Assembly: GCF_041821085.1 (NCBI RefSeq)
Contig: NZ_JBGUAZ010000002.1
Span: 558,001 to 622,000, forward strand
Direction: 5' to 3'
From: Natrinema sp. HArc-T2
GTDB lineage: Archaea > Halobacteriota > Halobacteria > Halobacteriales > Natrialbaceae
DNA length: 64,000 nt
Part shown: piece by piece, positions 48,686-57,374 of the stretch
Layout: the number at the start of each line of letters is the position of its first letter
Position numbering within the stretch: position 1 is the first letter of the stretch
Translations under genes and position numbers: made by a program
The notes under the pieces: generated by a model
What the model saw: the letters and a program-made list of their open reading frames with translations, nothing else
Told to the model about the DNA's origin: nothing
Database searches by the model: none

Positions 48686-48744
48686 GGCTGTGTGGTCGGA
48701 GCGGTGCCGGATAAGGTTTGTGCCACCCGAATCCAGGCTGAATT

Positions 48745-48901
48745 CATTGGTTTCAGGCGGTATAATGGCTATTCGGGAGTTAAACGGACGCTGCAGATCA
48801 GATCGGATCGTCCGGATCGTACCATTGGTTTCAGGCGGTATAATGGCTATTCGGGAGTTAAACGGGCCGCTGTAGATCAGATCGGCTCGTCCGGATCGTA
48901 C
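48745..48901. repeat. Tandem duplication (78/79 bp) upstream of the ABC operon
   Basis: Unit 1 (48745-48822) and unit 2 (48823-48901) are near identical for their first 43 bases and differ by a few substitutions and one indel thereafter. Each begins CATTGGTTTCAGGCGGTATA. The second part of each unit equals the last codons of the small gene at 48877, so unit 1 carries an extra, untranslated copy of that gene's tail. Read on the minus strand each unit holds TTTAAC and CATTATACC elements that could act as TATA boxes for the ABC ATPase gene. Confidence 0.85.
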
Positions 48902-49146
48902 CGGTCGGCGGTCCGTTCGACCTCCGTAGCGTAGCGTTCGCGGGTTTCCTTGTCCGGCACCGTCTCGAGTTCCTCTTCGGGAATCTCGACCGCTGCGGTG
49001 ACCTGTGGGCCGGTCCGCAACGCCGTCGATGATCGCTGGCGCTGCTGATAGCGCGAGCCGTCCGGCGTCGCGTAGACCAGCGTGACGAAATCGCGGTCGC
49101 CCAGTTCCCGTTCGACCAGCCAGCACTGGACCGTCGAGTCACTCAT
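48877..49146 (-). CDS. Small conserved haloarchaeal protein, function unknown
   Basis: 89 residues from ATG 49146 (MSDSTVQCWLVERELGDRDF). Predicted alpha/beta, soluble, acidic: VTLVYATPDGSRYQQRQRSS, QVTAAVEIPEEELETVPDKE, TRERYATEVERTADRYDPDE. I do not recognise a named family with certainty; similar short proteins are conserved in haloarchaea (DUF7967-like, from memory). The 3' end lies inside unit 2 of the tandem duplication, and a second copy of its last codons follows the stop. Divergent from the PH-like gene at 49314. Confidence 0.75.
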   Translation of the reverse strand: MSDSTVQCWLVERELGDRDFVTLVYATPDGSRYQQRQRSSTALRTGPQVTAAVEIPEEELETVPDKETRERYATEVERTADRYDPDEPI

Positions 49147-49313
49147 AGCCCGCGGTTTGGGATCGAGCACCGAGAATGTACCGCGTTTGCGCCGCCTCGA
49201 AAGGACAGCCTACGGGTGCGAACGACGACCGTACACGCGCGAACGACACCCATACGCCGCTGAACGAGCCCCGACGTACTTGGTGGTCGGCGGTGGACGG
49301 GAGACGACCACCG

Positions 49314-50009
49314 ATGACCAGCCGGACCGACCGCATAGACGAGTGGCGCGAGCACGTCGACGAATTGTGTTACGACGGCGAACACGTCGAACATCGCGTC
49401 GACCTCGAGCGCGCGACGGTCGTCGTCACGACGCAGCGCGTGCTGGCGTTCGTTCCCCACACTGCTGGCCCGGCCTTTCGCCACGTCGATCGACCGAACG
49501 TCGGGACCGTGACCGTCGAAACGTCACAGCGACTGGCCGTCCTCTGTGCGGGGGTCATCGCCGCGTTCGCCGGCGTCGCCACGCTCGAGATGGCGACCAG
49601 CGTCGGCGTCTCGTCGGTCGTTCCGACCGCCGACCTCGAGGGGATCGCGCCCCTGCCCGGCTCCGGTCTGCTCGTCGGTTTCGTCGAGGCGGTGCTCGCG
49701 GCCATCGAAACGGTTCTGTTACTGCTGCAGTGGAGCGCCCTCCTGGTCGGCGCCGCCGCACTCGTCGTCGCCGTCGGTCTCATCGCATACTACGTTCGCT
49801 CGCGCACGCGGCTGCTCGTCGTCCGCGTCAGCGGTGACGATGACCTCGCGATTCCCGTTCGCGGACCCGATCTCGAGGACGAACTGGCCGCTGACCTCGA
49901 GGCTGCGATCCGGCCAGCGTCGAAATCGGAACCGATACTCGAGAGCGAGGATGGCCAGCGCGCCAGCAACCGGAACTGGGCCGAGGTCGATCACGAGGAG
50001 TCAGGCTAA
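49314..50009 (+). CDS. Membrane protein with PH-like N-terminal domain
   Basis: 231 residues from ATG 49314 ([20 protein letters not shown]); the open frame to 49176 is not coding. The N-terminal part ([36 protein letters not shown]) looks like a PH-type domain of the kind found in haloarchaeal membrane proteins. Two spans follow, about 70-90 ([20 protein letters not shown]) and 140-165 ([20 protein letters not shown]). A C-terminal cytoplasmic strand-rich segment ([20 protein letters not shown]) ends the fold, then an acidic tail. It lies 26 nt before uvrC and may be co-transcribed with it. Confidence 0.75.
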   Translation: MTSRTDRIDEWREHVDELCYDGEHVEHRVDLERATVVVTTQRVLAFVPHTAGPAFRHVDRPNVGTVTVETSQRLAVLCAGVIAAFAGVATLEMATSVGVSSVVPTADLEGIAPLPGSGLLVGFVEAVLAAIETVLLLLQWSALLVGAAALVVAVGLIAYYVRSRTRLLVVRVSGDDDLAIPVRGPDLEDELAADLEAAIRPASKSEPILESEDGQRASNRNWAEVDHEESG

Positions 50010-50035
50010 AACCGTCCCGCTCCGTAGGGCCGCCG

Positions 50036-51787
50036 ATGAACGCCGATGGGGTTCGCGAGCGCGCCGGATCGCTGCCGCGAGAGCCCGGCGTCTACCAGTT
50101 TCGGGCGGGTGAGACGACCCTGTACGTCGGGAAGGCAGTCGACCTTCGGGACCGGGTGCGGTCCTACGCTGACCCGCGCAGCGCGCGGATTGGACGGATG
50201 GTCGATCGAGCCGACGACATCGAGATCGCCGTCACCGACACCGAGACGCAGGCGCTGTTGCTCGAGGCGAACCTGATCAAGCGCCACCAGCCCCGCTATA
50301 ACGTCCGGCTGAAAGACGACAAGTCCTATCCGATGGTCCAGGTGACCGACCACGACGCGCCGCGGATCGAGGTCACCCGCGATCCCGACGAGTCCGCGAC
50401 CGTCTTCGGCCCCTACACCAGCAAGCGCCAGGTCGAGACCGTCGTGAAGGCGCTGCGCGAGACCTACGGAATCCGGGGCTGTTCGGACCACAAGTACGCG
50501 GGCCGCGACCGACCGTGTCTGGACTACGAGATGGGGCTATGTACCGCCCCCTGTACCCGCGAGATCGATCTCGCGAGCTACCGCGAGGACGTCACCGCCG
50601 TCGAACGCTTTCTCGAGGGTGAGACGGGAATCCTCGCCGACCCGTTGCGCCGGGAGATGGAAGCCGCTGCGGAAGCACAGCAGTTCGAGCGCGCGGCGAA
50701 CCTGCGGGACCGGCTCGAGACCGTCGACGCGTTCCACGGCGAGGGCGGCGAGGCGGTCCAGTCGGTCGGCGACGAGCGAGCCGTCGATGTCCTCGGCGTC
50801 GCCATCGAAGGCGAGGACGCCACCGTCGCCCGCCTGCGCGCCGAGGACGGCAAGCTGGTCGATCGGGATCGGCATACGCTCGAGGCCCCCGGCTCTGCGG
50901 GCGCGACCGGCGAGGACGAGGGCGTTGCGAGCGTCCTCGCCGCCTTTATCGTCCAGTACTACGCCGAGCGCGACCTGCCAGATGCCCTGCTGTTGCCCGA
51001 GCGCCACGACGACGAAGAGGTCGCGTCCTGGCTCGCAACCGAGGGCATCGCGGTTCGCGTCCCGGGTGCCGGCCGGGAGGCCAAGCTGGTCGACCTCGCG
51101 CTGAAAAACGCCCGGCGCAACGTCGGTCGGCGCGACGAGTGTAGCATGCTCGCGGACGCGCTCGAACTCGACACCGCCCGGCGGATCGAAGGGTTCGACG
51201 TGAGCCACGCCCAGGGAACGGCAGCGGTCGGCAGTAACGTCACCTTTGTCGACGGCAGCGCCGAAAAAGCATATTATCGACGGAAGAAGCTCACCGACCA
51301 GAACGACGACTACGACAACATGCGTGCCCTGCTCGAGTGGCGCGCGACGCGAGCAGTCGAGGGCCGCGACGACCGGCCCGACCCCGATCTGTTGCTGATC
51401 GACGGCGGGGAAGGCCAACTCGAGGCGGCCCGCGACGCGCTCGCCGACGTGGGCTGGGACGTGCCGGCGGTCGCGTTGGCGAAAGCCGAGGAGCGAGTGA
51501 TCACTCCCCGGCGGACGTTCTCATGGCCGAGCGACGCGCCACACCTGCACCTCCTCCAGCGCGTCCGTGACGAGGCCCACCGCTTTGCGGTGCAGTATCA
51601 CCAGACCGTCCGCGACGAGGTGAAGACGGTGTTAGACGACGTCGATGGGGTCGGCCCCGAGACCCGGAAACGGCTGCTGGGCCGCTTCGGTAGTGTCGAG
51701 AACGTCCGCGAGGCGAGCCTCGAGGATCTCCGGAGCGTCGAGGGGATCGGCGAGAAGACCGCCGAGACGATCAAGTCGCGACTCTGA
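50036..51787 (+). CDS. uvrC: Excinuclease ABC subunit C
   Basis: 583 residues; makes both incisions in bacterial-type nucleotide-excision repair. GIY-YIG domain at the N-terminus: [21 protein letters not shown] Cys-rich iron-sulfur-like motif appears as [20 protein letters not shown] followed by GLCTAPC. UVR (UvrB-binding) motif: [20 protein letters not shown]. RNase H-like C-terminal nuclease: [19 protein letters not shown] and [20 protein letters not shown]. Tandem Hh[21 protein letters not shown] and [19 protein letters not shown]. Haloarchaea acquired UvrABC from bacteria; uvrA and uvrB are not in this window. Confidence 0.97.
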   Translation: MNADGVRERAGSLPREPGVYQFRAGETTLYVGKAVDLRDRVRSYADPRSARIGRMVDRADDIEIAVTDTETQALLLEANLIKRHQPRYNVRLKDDKSYPMVQVTDHDAPRIEVTRDPDESATVFGPYTSKRQVETVVKALRETYGIRGCSDHKYAGRDRPCLDYEMGLCTAPCTREIDLASYREDVTAVERFLEGETGILADPLRREMEAAAEAQQFERAANLRDRLETVDAFHGEGGEAVQSVGDERAVDVLGVAIEGEDATVARLRAEDGKLVDRDRHTLEAPGSAGATGEDEGVASVLAAFIVQYYAERDLPDALLLPERHDDEEVASWLATEGIAVRVPGAGREAKLVDLALKNARRNVGRRDECSMLADALELDTARRIEGFDVSHAQGTAAVGSNVTFVDGSAEKAYYRRKKLTDQNDDYDNMRALLEWRATRAVEGRDDRPDPDLLLIDGGEGQLEAARDALADVGWDVPAVALAKAEERVITPRRTFSWPSDAPHLHLLQRVRDEAHRFAVQYHQTVRDEVKTVLDDVDGVGPETRKRLLGRFGSVENVREASLEDLRSVEGIGEKTAETIKSRL

Positions 51788-51920
51788 GATGGACCTGTCA
51801 GCGGATTCCGGTCCAGCAGACCGTCTGAATCTGCTCGCGAACCGTCTCACCGTGGTGAGGTCCGTAAATAGCGATCGCTGCTGGCTGAGAACTGTCGGAC
51901 GAGAGTCGCGGGTTGACCGC

Positions 51921-52061
51921 TCAAAACTCGTAGTGAGCGATCTCCCGTGAGTTGCAGTTCGGGCACTGTTCGAGGTCAGGCGCGAGCTTCGTCCCACAGT
52001 TTCGGCATTCGTACAGCCCCGTGTCGTTTGTTTTCCCGCGCAGTGTTCTAAGCACACCCAT
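51921..52061 (-). CDS. Zinc-ribbon microprotein (46 aa)
   Basis: Minus-strand gene from ATG 52061 to TGA 51921-51923. The product begins MGVLRTLRGKTNDTGLYECR and has two C-x2-C knuckles: YECRNCGTKL and EQCPNCNSREIA. It shares its plan (basic N-terminal helix, then a two-knuckle zinc ribbon) with the microprotein at 45220. Converges on uvrC. The 284-bp gap on its other side, before the SUI1-like gene, holds no further gene that I can support. Confidence 0.78.
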   Translation of the reverse strand: MGVLRTLRGKTNDTGLYECRNCGTKLAPDLEQCPNCNSREIAHYEF

Positions 52062-52345
52062 CTTTGATCCCCCTTATCCAGAGGTTCGGCGTGTACAACC
52101 ATTAACATTGTCGAGGGTTGGAGTGAGACTCACGTTCGCTCGACAATCGGTGTGAAAGACCGCTCGGAACGACTGCATCGAGACACATACTGGTGGTGGG
52201 GTCGTCGTGTGACCGGGACGGTCGTGGCGACGACAACTGGCGAAACGACGGGCATAGCGACCTCCGCTATCGTCGAATACCACCCACAGCGAACCCGTTG
52301 CGACAGCAAGGACAGGACTATCCCCGCGCACATCCATGTGTGTGT

Positions 52346-52642
52346 ATGGCAGACGAAGACGACCTCGAGGACCTGCTCGAGGAATTGGATAGTCAGGGAG
52401 ATCTCGAGACTGCCGAACAGGTGCTGTCGCTGCGGATCGAAAAACGACGCTACGACAAGCCGGTGACGATCATCGAGGGGTTCGACCTGTCGAAATCGGA
52501 ACTCGAGTCGACCGCCTCGGGTCTCAAGAGCGCGCTGGGGACCGGTGGGACGGTCACCGATGGCCGAATCGAACTGCAGGGCGATCACCGTGGCCGCGTG
52601 CCCGATCTCCTGCGCGATCGGGGCTTCGAGATTCGCGAGTGA
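52346..52642 (+). CDS. SUI1/eIF1-like translation factor
   Basis: 98 residues from ATG 52346 (MADEDDLEDLLEELDSQGDL). The C-terminal SUI1 fold is clear: IEKRRYDKPVTIIEGFDLSK, LKSALGTGGTVTDGRIELQG, DHRGRVPDLLRDRGFEIRE. eIF1/aIF1 and bacterial YciH monitor start-codon selection on the small subunit. The acidic N-terminal helix replaces the usual short tail. The G-T-G-G-T-V loop that faces the ribosomal P site is intact. Transcribed alone on the plus strand. Confidence 0.92.
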   Translation: MADEDDLEDLLEELDSQGDLETAEQVLSLRIEKRRYDKPVTIIEGFDLSKSELESTASGLKSALGTGGTVTDGRIELQGDHRGRVPDLLRDRGFEIRE

Positions 52643-52732
52643 ACGATTCCCACGACCGATCGGCGACTAGCTGATCGGATGTTTCCTTTTGATGGTACGG
52701 AGTTATTTATACTCGACATTCAATAATGAGGT

Positions 52733-53212
52733 ATGGACATTCGATCCGCGACACCCGACGATTTCGAGGCGATTACCGCAGTCGCTCGCGAAACCTGGCA
52801 CGCCACCTACGACGAACTCGAGGCCGACATGATCGACCAAACCGTCGACGACTGGTACACCGACGACTCGATGCCACTCGAGGCGCCCGGCACGATCGTG
52901 CTCGTCGCCGAAGAAGACGGCGAACTCGTCGGCTTTACCCACGCCGTTGCCCAGGGCGACAAAGCTGACATCCTTCGGCTGTACGTCCACCCCGACCACC
53001 AGAACGAGGGGATCGGGTTGGCCCTTCACGAGCGGCTGATGAAAGAAATCGAATCCTACGACGTCGATCGCGTCAGATCGTTCGACTTCGCGTTCAACGA
53101 CGCCAGTCGCGCGTTCTACGAAGGGCTCGGCTTCGAACAGACCGACGAAGGCGAGGTCGAAATCGACGGCGAGTACTACTTTGAGGCCGTCTACACGCAC
53201 GACGTATCGTAG
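52733..53212 (+). CDS. GNAT-family N-acetyltransferase (first of tandem pair)
   Basis: 159 residues. GNAT fold: N-terminal MDIRSATPDDFEAITAVARE, core strand VLVAEEDGELVGFTHAVAQG, and acetyl-CoA-binding motif A, LRLYVHPDHQNEGIGLALHE (Q/N-x-x-G-I-G). The TATA-like TTATTTATAC at about 52703-52712 is at leaderless distance from ATG 52733. It is a tandem paralogue of the next gene: both share VARETWHxTYDEL, VHPDHQNEGIG and the C-terminal FYE-x-x-G-F-E-x-T-D-E block. The acceptor substrate is unknown. Confidence 0.93.
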   Translation: MDIRSATPDDFEAITAVARETWHATYDELEADMIDQTVDDWYTDDSMPLEAPGTIVLVAEEDGELVGFTHAVAQGDKADILRLYVHPDHQNEGIGLALHERLMKEIESYDVDRVRSFDFAFNDASRAFYEGLGFEQTDEGEVEIDGEYYFEAVYTHDVS

Positions 53213-53275
53213 CCAACGAGATCACCTAACTGAGATGGTGTAACTCCTTTGCTGCTCGCTGTCGTAACACACAGT

Positions 53276-53758
53276 ATGGAGATCCGACCAGCGAGCCACG
53301 ACGACCGCGACCAGATCAGAGCCGTCGCCCGCGAGACCTGGCACGATACCTACGACGAACTCGATGCCGAGACCATCGACGAGACCATCGACGAGTGGTA
53401 CAGTGACGAGGCACTCGAGACGGCATTGACGAAACCCGGTACGGCGTTTCTCGTCACGGAAGCCGACGGCGAAATCGTCGGCTTTACCCACGGCGTCGTC
53501 TCCGAGGACGAAGGCGATGTCCTGCGCATGTCCGTCCATCCGGACCATCAGAACGAGGGCATCGGCACCGCACTCTACGAGCGACTGCGCGAGGACTTAC
53601 AGGACTTCAACATGGAGCGTATGCGCGCGATCGATCTCGCCTCGAACGAGGGCGGTCGCGAGTTCTACGAAACCCATGGCTTCGAGCCGACCGACGAGGA
53701 CGACGTCGAAATCGGCGGCGAAAAGCGACGTGAGGTCGTCTACACGCTCGAGCTATAA
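53276..53758 (+). CDS. GNAT-family N-acetyltransferase (second of tandem pair)
   Basis: 160 residues from ATG 53276 (MEIRPASHDDRDQIRAVARE). Same architecture as the upstream paralogue: FLVTEADGEIVGFTHGVVSE, then LRMSVHPDHQNEGIGTALYE with the acetyl-CoA loop, and REFYETHGFEPTDEDDVEIG near the end. The start is placed by the homologous N-terminus rather than the in-frame TTG at 53249. Tandem duplication followed by divergence suggests that the two act on related acceptors. Confidence 0.93.
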   Translation: MEIRPASHDDRDQIRAVARETWHDTYDELDAETIDETIDEWYSDEALETALTKPGTAFLVTEADGEIVGFTHGVVSEDEGDVLRMSVHPDHQNEGIGTALYERLREDLQDFNMERMRAIDLASNEGGREFYETHGFEPTDEDDVEIGGEKRREVVYTLEL

Positions 53759-53793
53759 TCCACCGGGAACGAACCGACGGATCGGGTCGCCTC

Positions 53794-54213
53794 CTATGAC
53801 CGGTTGGCGATTCCGATGTTGAGGTCGTCGTTCGAACAGGATAGTTCGACGAGCTGTCCGGTAAACCACAGCGTCCGCTTGTCCCCGCCCGGGACGAAGA
53901 GGCTCCGGCTCGAGGGGAGGTTGGCCGGCGTCGCGACGTATCTGTTCTCGCCGACCCGACCTGTGACGCGGACCGTCACGCGGCCACCGCCGCCGGAACA
54001 CGCCTGTACTGTCACCGCACCGGTCGACCAGTCGTCTGCCGTCAGTGCCGCGTCGTTGCAGCCGCGGGTCCGGATGGTTCCATCGCCCTGTGCTGTGCCC
54101 GTCTCCGTCAGAGCTGTCGCGCCCGTCAGCGCCCCGATCGCGCCGAGCAACGTCCGTCGGCGTGGGAACGTCCCGTCACGCTCACTCGAGTCGGACGGAT
54201 TGTCATTGGTCAT
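53794..54213 (-). CDS. Tat-exported small protein, function unknown
   Basis: 139 residues from ATG 54213 (MTNDNPSDSSERDGTFPRRR); an in-frame ATG at 54225 is possible. A Tat signal (PRRRTLLGAIGALTGATALT) ends near ETGTAQG, without a lipobox, so the product is probably released. The mature part is beta-rich with three cysteines (RTRGCNDAALTADD, VTVQACSGGGGRVTVRVTGR, ELSCSNDD), likely oxidised or metal-binding. It includes SLFVPGGDKRTLWFTGQL. Convergent with the second GNAT gene. No family recognised. Confidence 0.75.
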   Translation of the reverse strand: MTNDNPSDSSERDGTFPRRRTLLGAIGALTGATALTETGTAQGDGTIRTRGCNDAALTADDWSTGAVTVQACSGGGGRVTVRVTGRVGENRYVATPANLPSSRSLFVPGGDKRTLWFTGQLVELSCSNDDLNIGIANRS

Positions 54214-54407
54214 TGTGAGCTCCACCCATTGGCTATGGCTCGAAACATGAAATACCGCTGTTACGGTTCAACGAACTGGTATCGCGCTGAACGAAATTCG
54301 GGTGTTGAAATCGCACGGTAGCGATGTTACATCGACCGATCGGGGATGTCCTTGCAAATGCACCGCAGGGACGCAAGTGAGTCGGTGTCGTGTCTATAGC
54401 TAGCACG

Positions 54408-55742
54408 ATGGGGACGAAAACGCCGAGCGAGGCCGACATCCTGCGACCGATCGGATCGACATCAAGAACGTACTTCATCATGGTCGCCATCGCGGGACTG
54501 GCGTTTGTCGCCTTTCTCTTGGGATGGGCCTACCAGCTTCAGGAAGGGCTGGTCGTCACTGCCCTCGGTGACTGGGGCAGCGGCGGTGGCGCCACGTGGG
54601 GGATCTACATCGGCGCGTTCATCTGGTGGGTTGGGATCGCCCACGGCGGGATCATCCTCTCGGCTGCCGTTCGGCTGCTGGGGATGGACCGGTATATGCC
54701 GGTCGCGCGCCTCGCCGAATTGCTGACGATCAGCGGACTCTCCGCGGCGGGCTTCTATATTATCGTCCACCTCGGTCGGCCCGATCGAATGGTCACCAGC
54801 GTCATCGGCCACTACCACATCACGGTCCACGGCTCGCCGCTGGTGTGGGACGTGACCGTCATCACGGCCTACTTCGTGTTGACGGCGACCTACCTCGGGC
54901 TCACGCTTCGATACGACGTGGCCCGGCTGCGCGATCAGCTGCCCGATCGGCTCGATCCGATCTATCGGGCCATGACGATCGGCTACACGAAAAAAGAAGA
55001 CGCGATCATCGAGCGCATGGTCTGGTGGATCGCGCTCGCGATCATTATCATGGCGCCGCTGTTGCTCCACGGTGGCGTCATCCCGTGGCTGTTCGCCGTG
55101 TTACCGAACTATCCGACCTGGTTCGGCGGCGTGCAGGGGCCGCAGTTTCTCACGATCGCACTCACGTCAGCCATCAGCGGCGTGATCATCCTCTCGTTCG
55201 CGTTCCGGCGCGCGTACGATTGGGATCACATCATCACTGATGACATCTTCCGCGGACTGTTGCTGTGGCTCGGGTTCTTTTGTCTCCTCTTCCTGTGGCT
55301 GCAACTCCAGCAGAACATCACTGGCCTCTTCAAGGCCCCTGTCGACTTGACTATTGCAGCCATCGCCAGAGCCACCAACCCCATATACATCACGTCGATG
55401 TCGCTGGTCTTCCTGACGCTGTCGTACATTTTCGCTCAGTCGATCCGGCCGGCGCTGTTCACCAAGCGGCGGGCCGTCATCGCTGGCCTCGCCGTCCTCA
55501 CCGCGACGATCCTCGAGAAAGTCCTGTTCGTCGTCGAGGGGTTCTTACACCCCACCTTCGACATCTACGAGGCCGTTCCAGGCGTCTACGTCCCAGGGTT
55601 GATCGAGGTCCTGTCGATTCTCGGAACGATCGGCATGGTCTGTTTGTTCTTCCTCACCGTCGCCAAGATCTTCCCAGTGGTCGAACTCCACGCGATCGAA
55701 CACCTGCGTGACGGCCACGAGTCGATCAACGACCACGAGTAG
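54408..55742 (+). CDS. NrfD/PsrC-family polytopic membrane protein
   Basis: 444 residues from ATG 54408 (MGTKTPSEADILRPIGSTSR); an in-frame start at 54390 is possible. Membrane subunit that exchanges electrons with the quinone pool in complexes such as polysulfide, DMSO or nitrite reductases. About ten spans, starting TYFIMVAIAGLAFVAFLLGW. Family blocks: WGIYIGAFIWWVGIAHGGII, then GFYIIVHLGRPDRM, PLVWDVTVITAYFVLTATYL and LLHGGVIPWLFAVLPNYPTW. Such proteins need an Fe-S (NrfC/PsrB) partner. None is adjacent; the neighbours are a secreted protein and a transporter. It may work with a complex encoded elsewhere. Confidence 0.9.
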   Translation: MGTKTPSEADILRPIGSTSRTYFIMVAIAGLAFVAFLLGWAYQLQEGLVVTALGDWGSGGGATWGIYIGAFIWWVGIAHGGIILSAAVRLLGMDRYMPVARLAELLTISGLSAAGFYIIVHLGRPDRMVTSVIGHYHITVHGSPLVWDVTVITAYFVLTATYLGLTLRYDVARLRDQLPDRLDPIYRAMTIGYTKKEDAIIERMVWWIALAIIIMAPLLLHGGVIPWLFAVLPNYPTWFGGVQGPQFLTIALTSAISGVIILSFAFRRAYDWDHIITDDIFRGLLLWLGFFCLLFLWLQLQQNITGLFKAPVDLTIAAIARATNPIYITSMSLVFLTLSYIFAQSIRPALFTKRRAVIAGLAVLTATILEKVLFVVEGFLHPTFDIYEAVPGVYVPGLIEVLSILGTIGMVCLFFLTVAKIFPVVELHAIEHLRDGHESINDHE

Positions 55743-55856
55743 CGGCGAGCAGTCCCCGTTTTCGCGTTCTATCGACCGGCTGAAAGCGGAATCTGTGGGT
55801 CCTCGAGCCGCCGGTAGACCACCAGCAGCTATTTACCTGATGGTGCTAAAGCTGTT

Positions 55857-55872
55857 TTTAGAGATGTCTAAA
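55857..55872. promoter_or_regulatory. Putative DtxR/MntR/SirR-type operator upstream of the transporter gene
   Basis: Perfect inverted repeat TTTAGA-GATG-TCTAAA, 39 nt before ATG 55911 and overlapping the likely core promoter (TTTTTAG, CTTTACC). DtxR-family metalloregulators bind palindromes of this size and A/T-G-C pattern. Given the metal-transporter call for the gene, control by manganese or iron through such a regulator is a reasonable inference, not shown. Confidence 0.5.
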
Positions 55873-55910
55873 CTTTACCCGACCATCGATCAACCTGCGA
55901 GTGAGGTGCG

Positions 55911-57137
55911 ATGAACGAGCTGCTGGACGTGTTGTTCGCGTCGCTCCGGGACGGCTACGTCCAGGTGAGCGCGTTCGTTGCGGTGACGGTGCTTGCGTTC
56001 GGGCTGGTCCAGTATCGGACCGACGGCGCGCTCATCAGCGCGATCGAGGACAACGAGCGACTGCAGGTGCTCTTCGGCGGGCTGCTAGGACTGACGCCCG
56101 GCTGTGGCGGCGCGATCGTCGTCATGCCGCTGTACGTCCGTGGGACAGTCAGTTTCGGGACCGTCGTCGCGACGCTCGGCGCGACTGCGGGTGACTCGGC
56201 GTTCGTCATCCTCGCGCTCGCCCCCGAAGCCGCGCTCTACGCCTACGCTATCGCCTTTGCGGCCTCCGTCGCGACCGGCTATCTCGTCGATTCCGTCGGC
56301 CTCGGCGTCTCGCGGGTCGACGCTGCCGTCGCGCGACTCTCGCCTGCCGCGCGGCCCGACGGCGGTACTGCCGTCAACGGCGGTGTCACGCCGAATCCAG
56401 CCCATGACTACTGCGGGCCGGCACCGACTCACGCCCACGAGACGGGGCCGGATCGTCGCTCTCGAGTCCTCACACCCCTCTCCCATCTCGCACACGTCAC
56501 GTGGTGGATCGCCGCCGTCGCGGGACTGGTCCTCGGGACGCTCTACCTGCTTCGCGGCGGCCCCGAGGTCGCACTCGAGGTCGGCGTCGGCTTCGACGGC
56601 CTCTTTACGATCGTCGGCATCACCGGTGCAGTGCTGTCGCTGTACCTCTACCTGGTCGGTCGCCACTACGTCGGTGAAGGGGAGATCGCGCGGGCTCGAG
56701 ACTCCTTTCGCTCGACCTACGATACGCTCACCCACGCCGCGATGGAGACCAGCTTCGTCACCGTCTGGGTGCTCGTGGCCTTCCTCGTCTACGAGTACGC
56801 CGTGGTTCTGACGGGGCTGAACGTCGCCACCCTTGCCGCAACGGCGGGCGTGCTGGCTCCGATCGGCGGCGCAGCTGTGGGCCTGATCCCCGGCTGTGGC
56901 CCCCAGATCCTGCTGACAAGTGTCTATGCCGAGGGTGGCTTGCCTTTTTCGGCGCTGACCGCCAACGCGATCGCTCAAGATGGGGACGCCCTGTTCCCGC
57001 TGCTGGCCGTCGACGCCAAGGCTGCCGTCGTCGCGACTATCTACAACTTCCTCCCCGCCGTCGTCGTTGGCGTCGCACTCAACCTGCTGTGGGGGCCCGT
57101 CTTCGGCATGGCGGAGTTCGGCTTCGGCGTACTGTGA
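55911..57137 (+). CDS. Putative manganese transporter (ArsP_2-like, 10-TM inverted repeat)
   Basis: 408 residues, two homologous membrane halves. Half 1 has GLLGLTPGCGGAIVVMPLYV and half 2 GAAVGLIPGCGPQILLTSVY: the repeated G-L-x-P-G-C-G motif with inverted topology is the family core. Between them, a hydrophilic loop at about 160-190 has HDYCGPAPTHAHETGPDRR, a Cys/His-rich likely metal-binding site. Related proteins are annotated as manganese or organoarsenical transporters; the Mn choice rests on family memory and on the DtxR-like operator 39 nt upstream. The frame covers its full length from ATG 55911, and the N-terminus is not a signal peptide. Confidence 0.85.
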   Translation: MNELLDVLFASLRDGYVQVSAFVAVTVLAFGLVQYRTDGALISAIEDNERLQVLFGGLLGLTPGCGGAIVVMPLYVRGTVSFGTVVATLGATAGDSAFVILALAPEAALYAYAIAFAASVATGYLVDSVGLGVSRVDAAVARLSPAARPDGGTAVNGGVTPNPAHDYCGPAPTHAHETGPDRRSRVLTPLSHLAHVTWWIAAVAGLVLGTLYLLRGGPEVALEVGVGFDGLFTIVGITGAVLSLYLYLVGRHYVGEGEIARARDSFRSTYDTLTHAAMETSFVTVWVLVAFLVYEYAVVLTGLNVATLAATAGVLAPIGGAAVGLIPGCGPQILLTSVYAEGGLPFSALTANAIAQDGDALFPLLAVDAKAAVVATIYNFLPAVVVGVALNLLWGPVFGMAEFGFGVL

Positions 57138-57374
57138 GGGTGCTCCGAGCAGTATCGCGGCGTGTTCGGTGCTGTTGGTGGCGCAATCGTATTTCCACTC
57201 CCTTCACTAATCCGGTAGCATAGGACATTATATTTTAGTAGTATACTATAGATATTATGGGACAGATAATGGATAATATATTCGAGACGGACAACGGACT
57301 CTCGATGCGATCGGCTGATGCGAAATATAACGGCCTCTTCGACAGCGCTACAATCTGGGTGAACCGGTGAGACG
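57138..57374. promoter_or_regulatory. AT-rich gap at the border of the right-hand CIS region
   Basis: No gene is supported. A local A+T-rich patch at about 57208-57285 contains several TATA-like elements (TTATATTTTAG, GATAATATATTC) and a perfect 10-bp palindrome TAGTATACTA at 57239-57248. The patch is the likely promoter for the block starting at 57375. It also marks the change from housekeeping sequence to the CIS-linked, compositionally different block. Confidence 0.45.

Noticed and set aside
48745-48901. Direct repeats considered as the start of a CRISPR array
   Set aside because: Only two units, contiguous without spacers, and the unit contains a gene tail. It is a tandem duplication.
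47753-49126. Extended ABC ATPase frame (457 codons)
   Set aside because: The extra 147 codons read through the tandem duplication and over the small gene at 48877; the ABC fold starts at ATG 48685.
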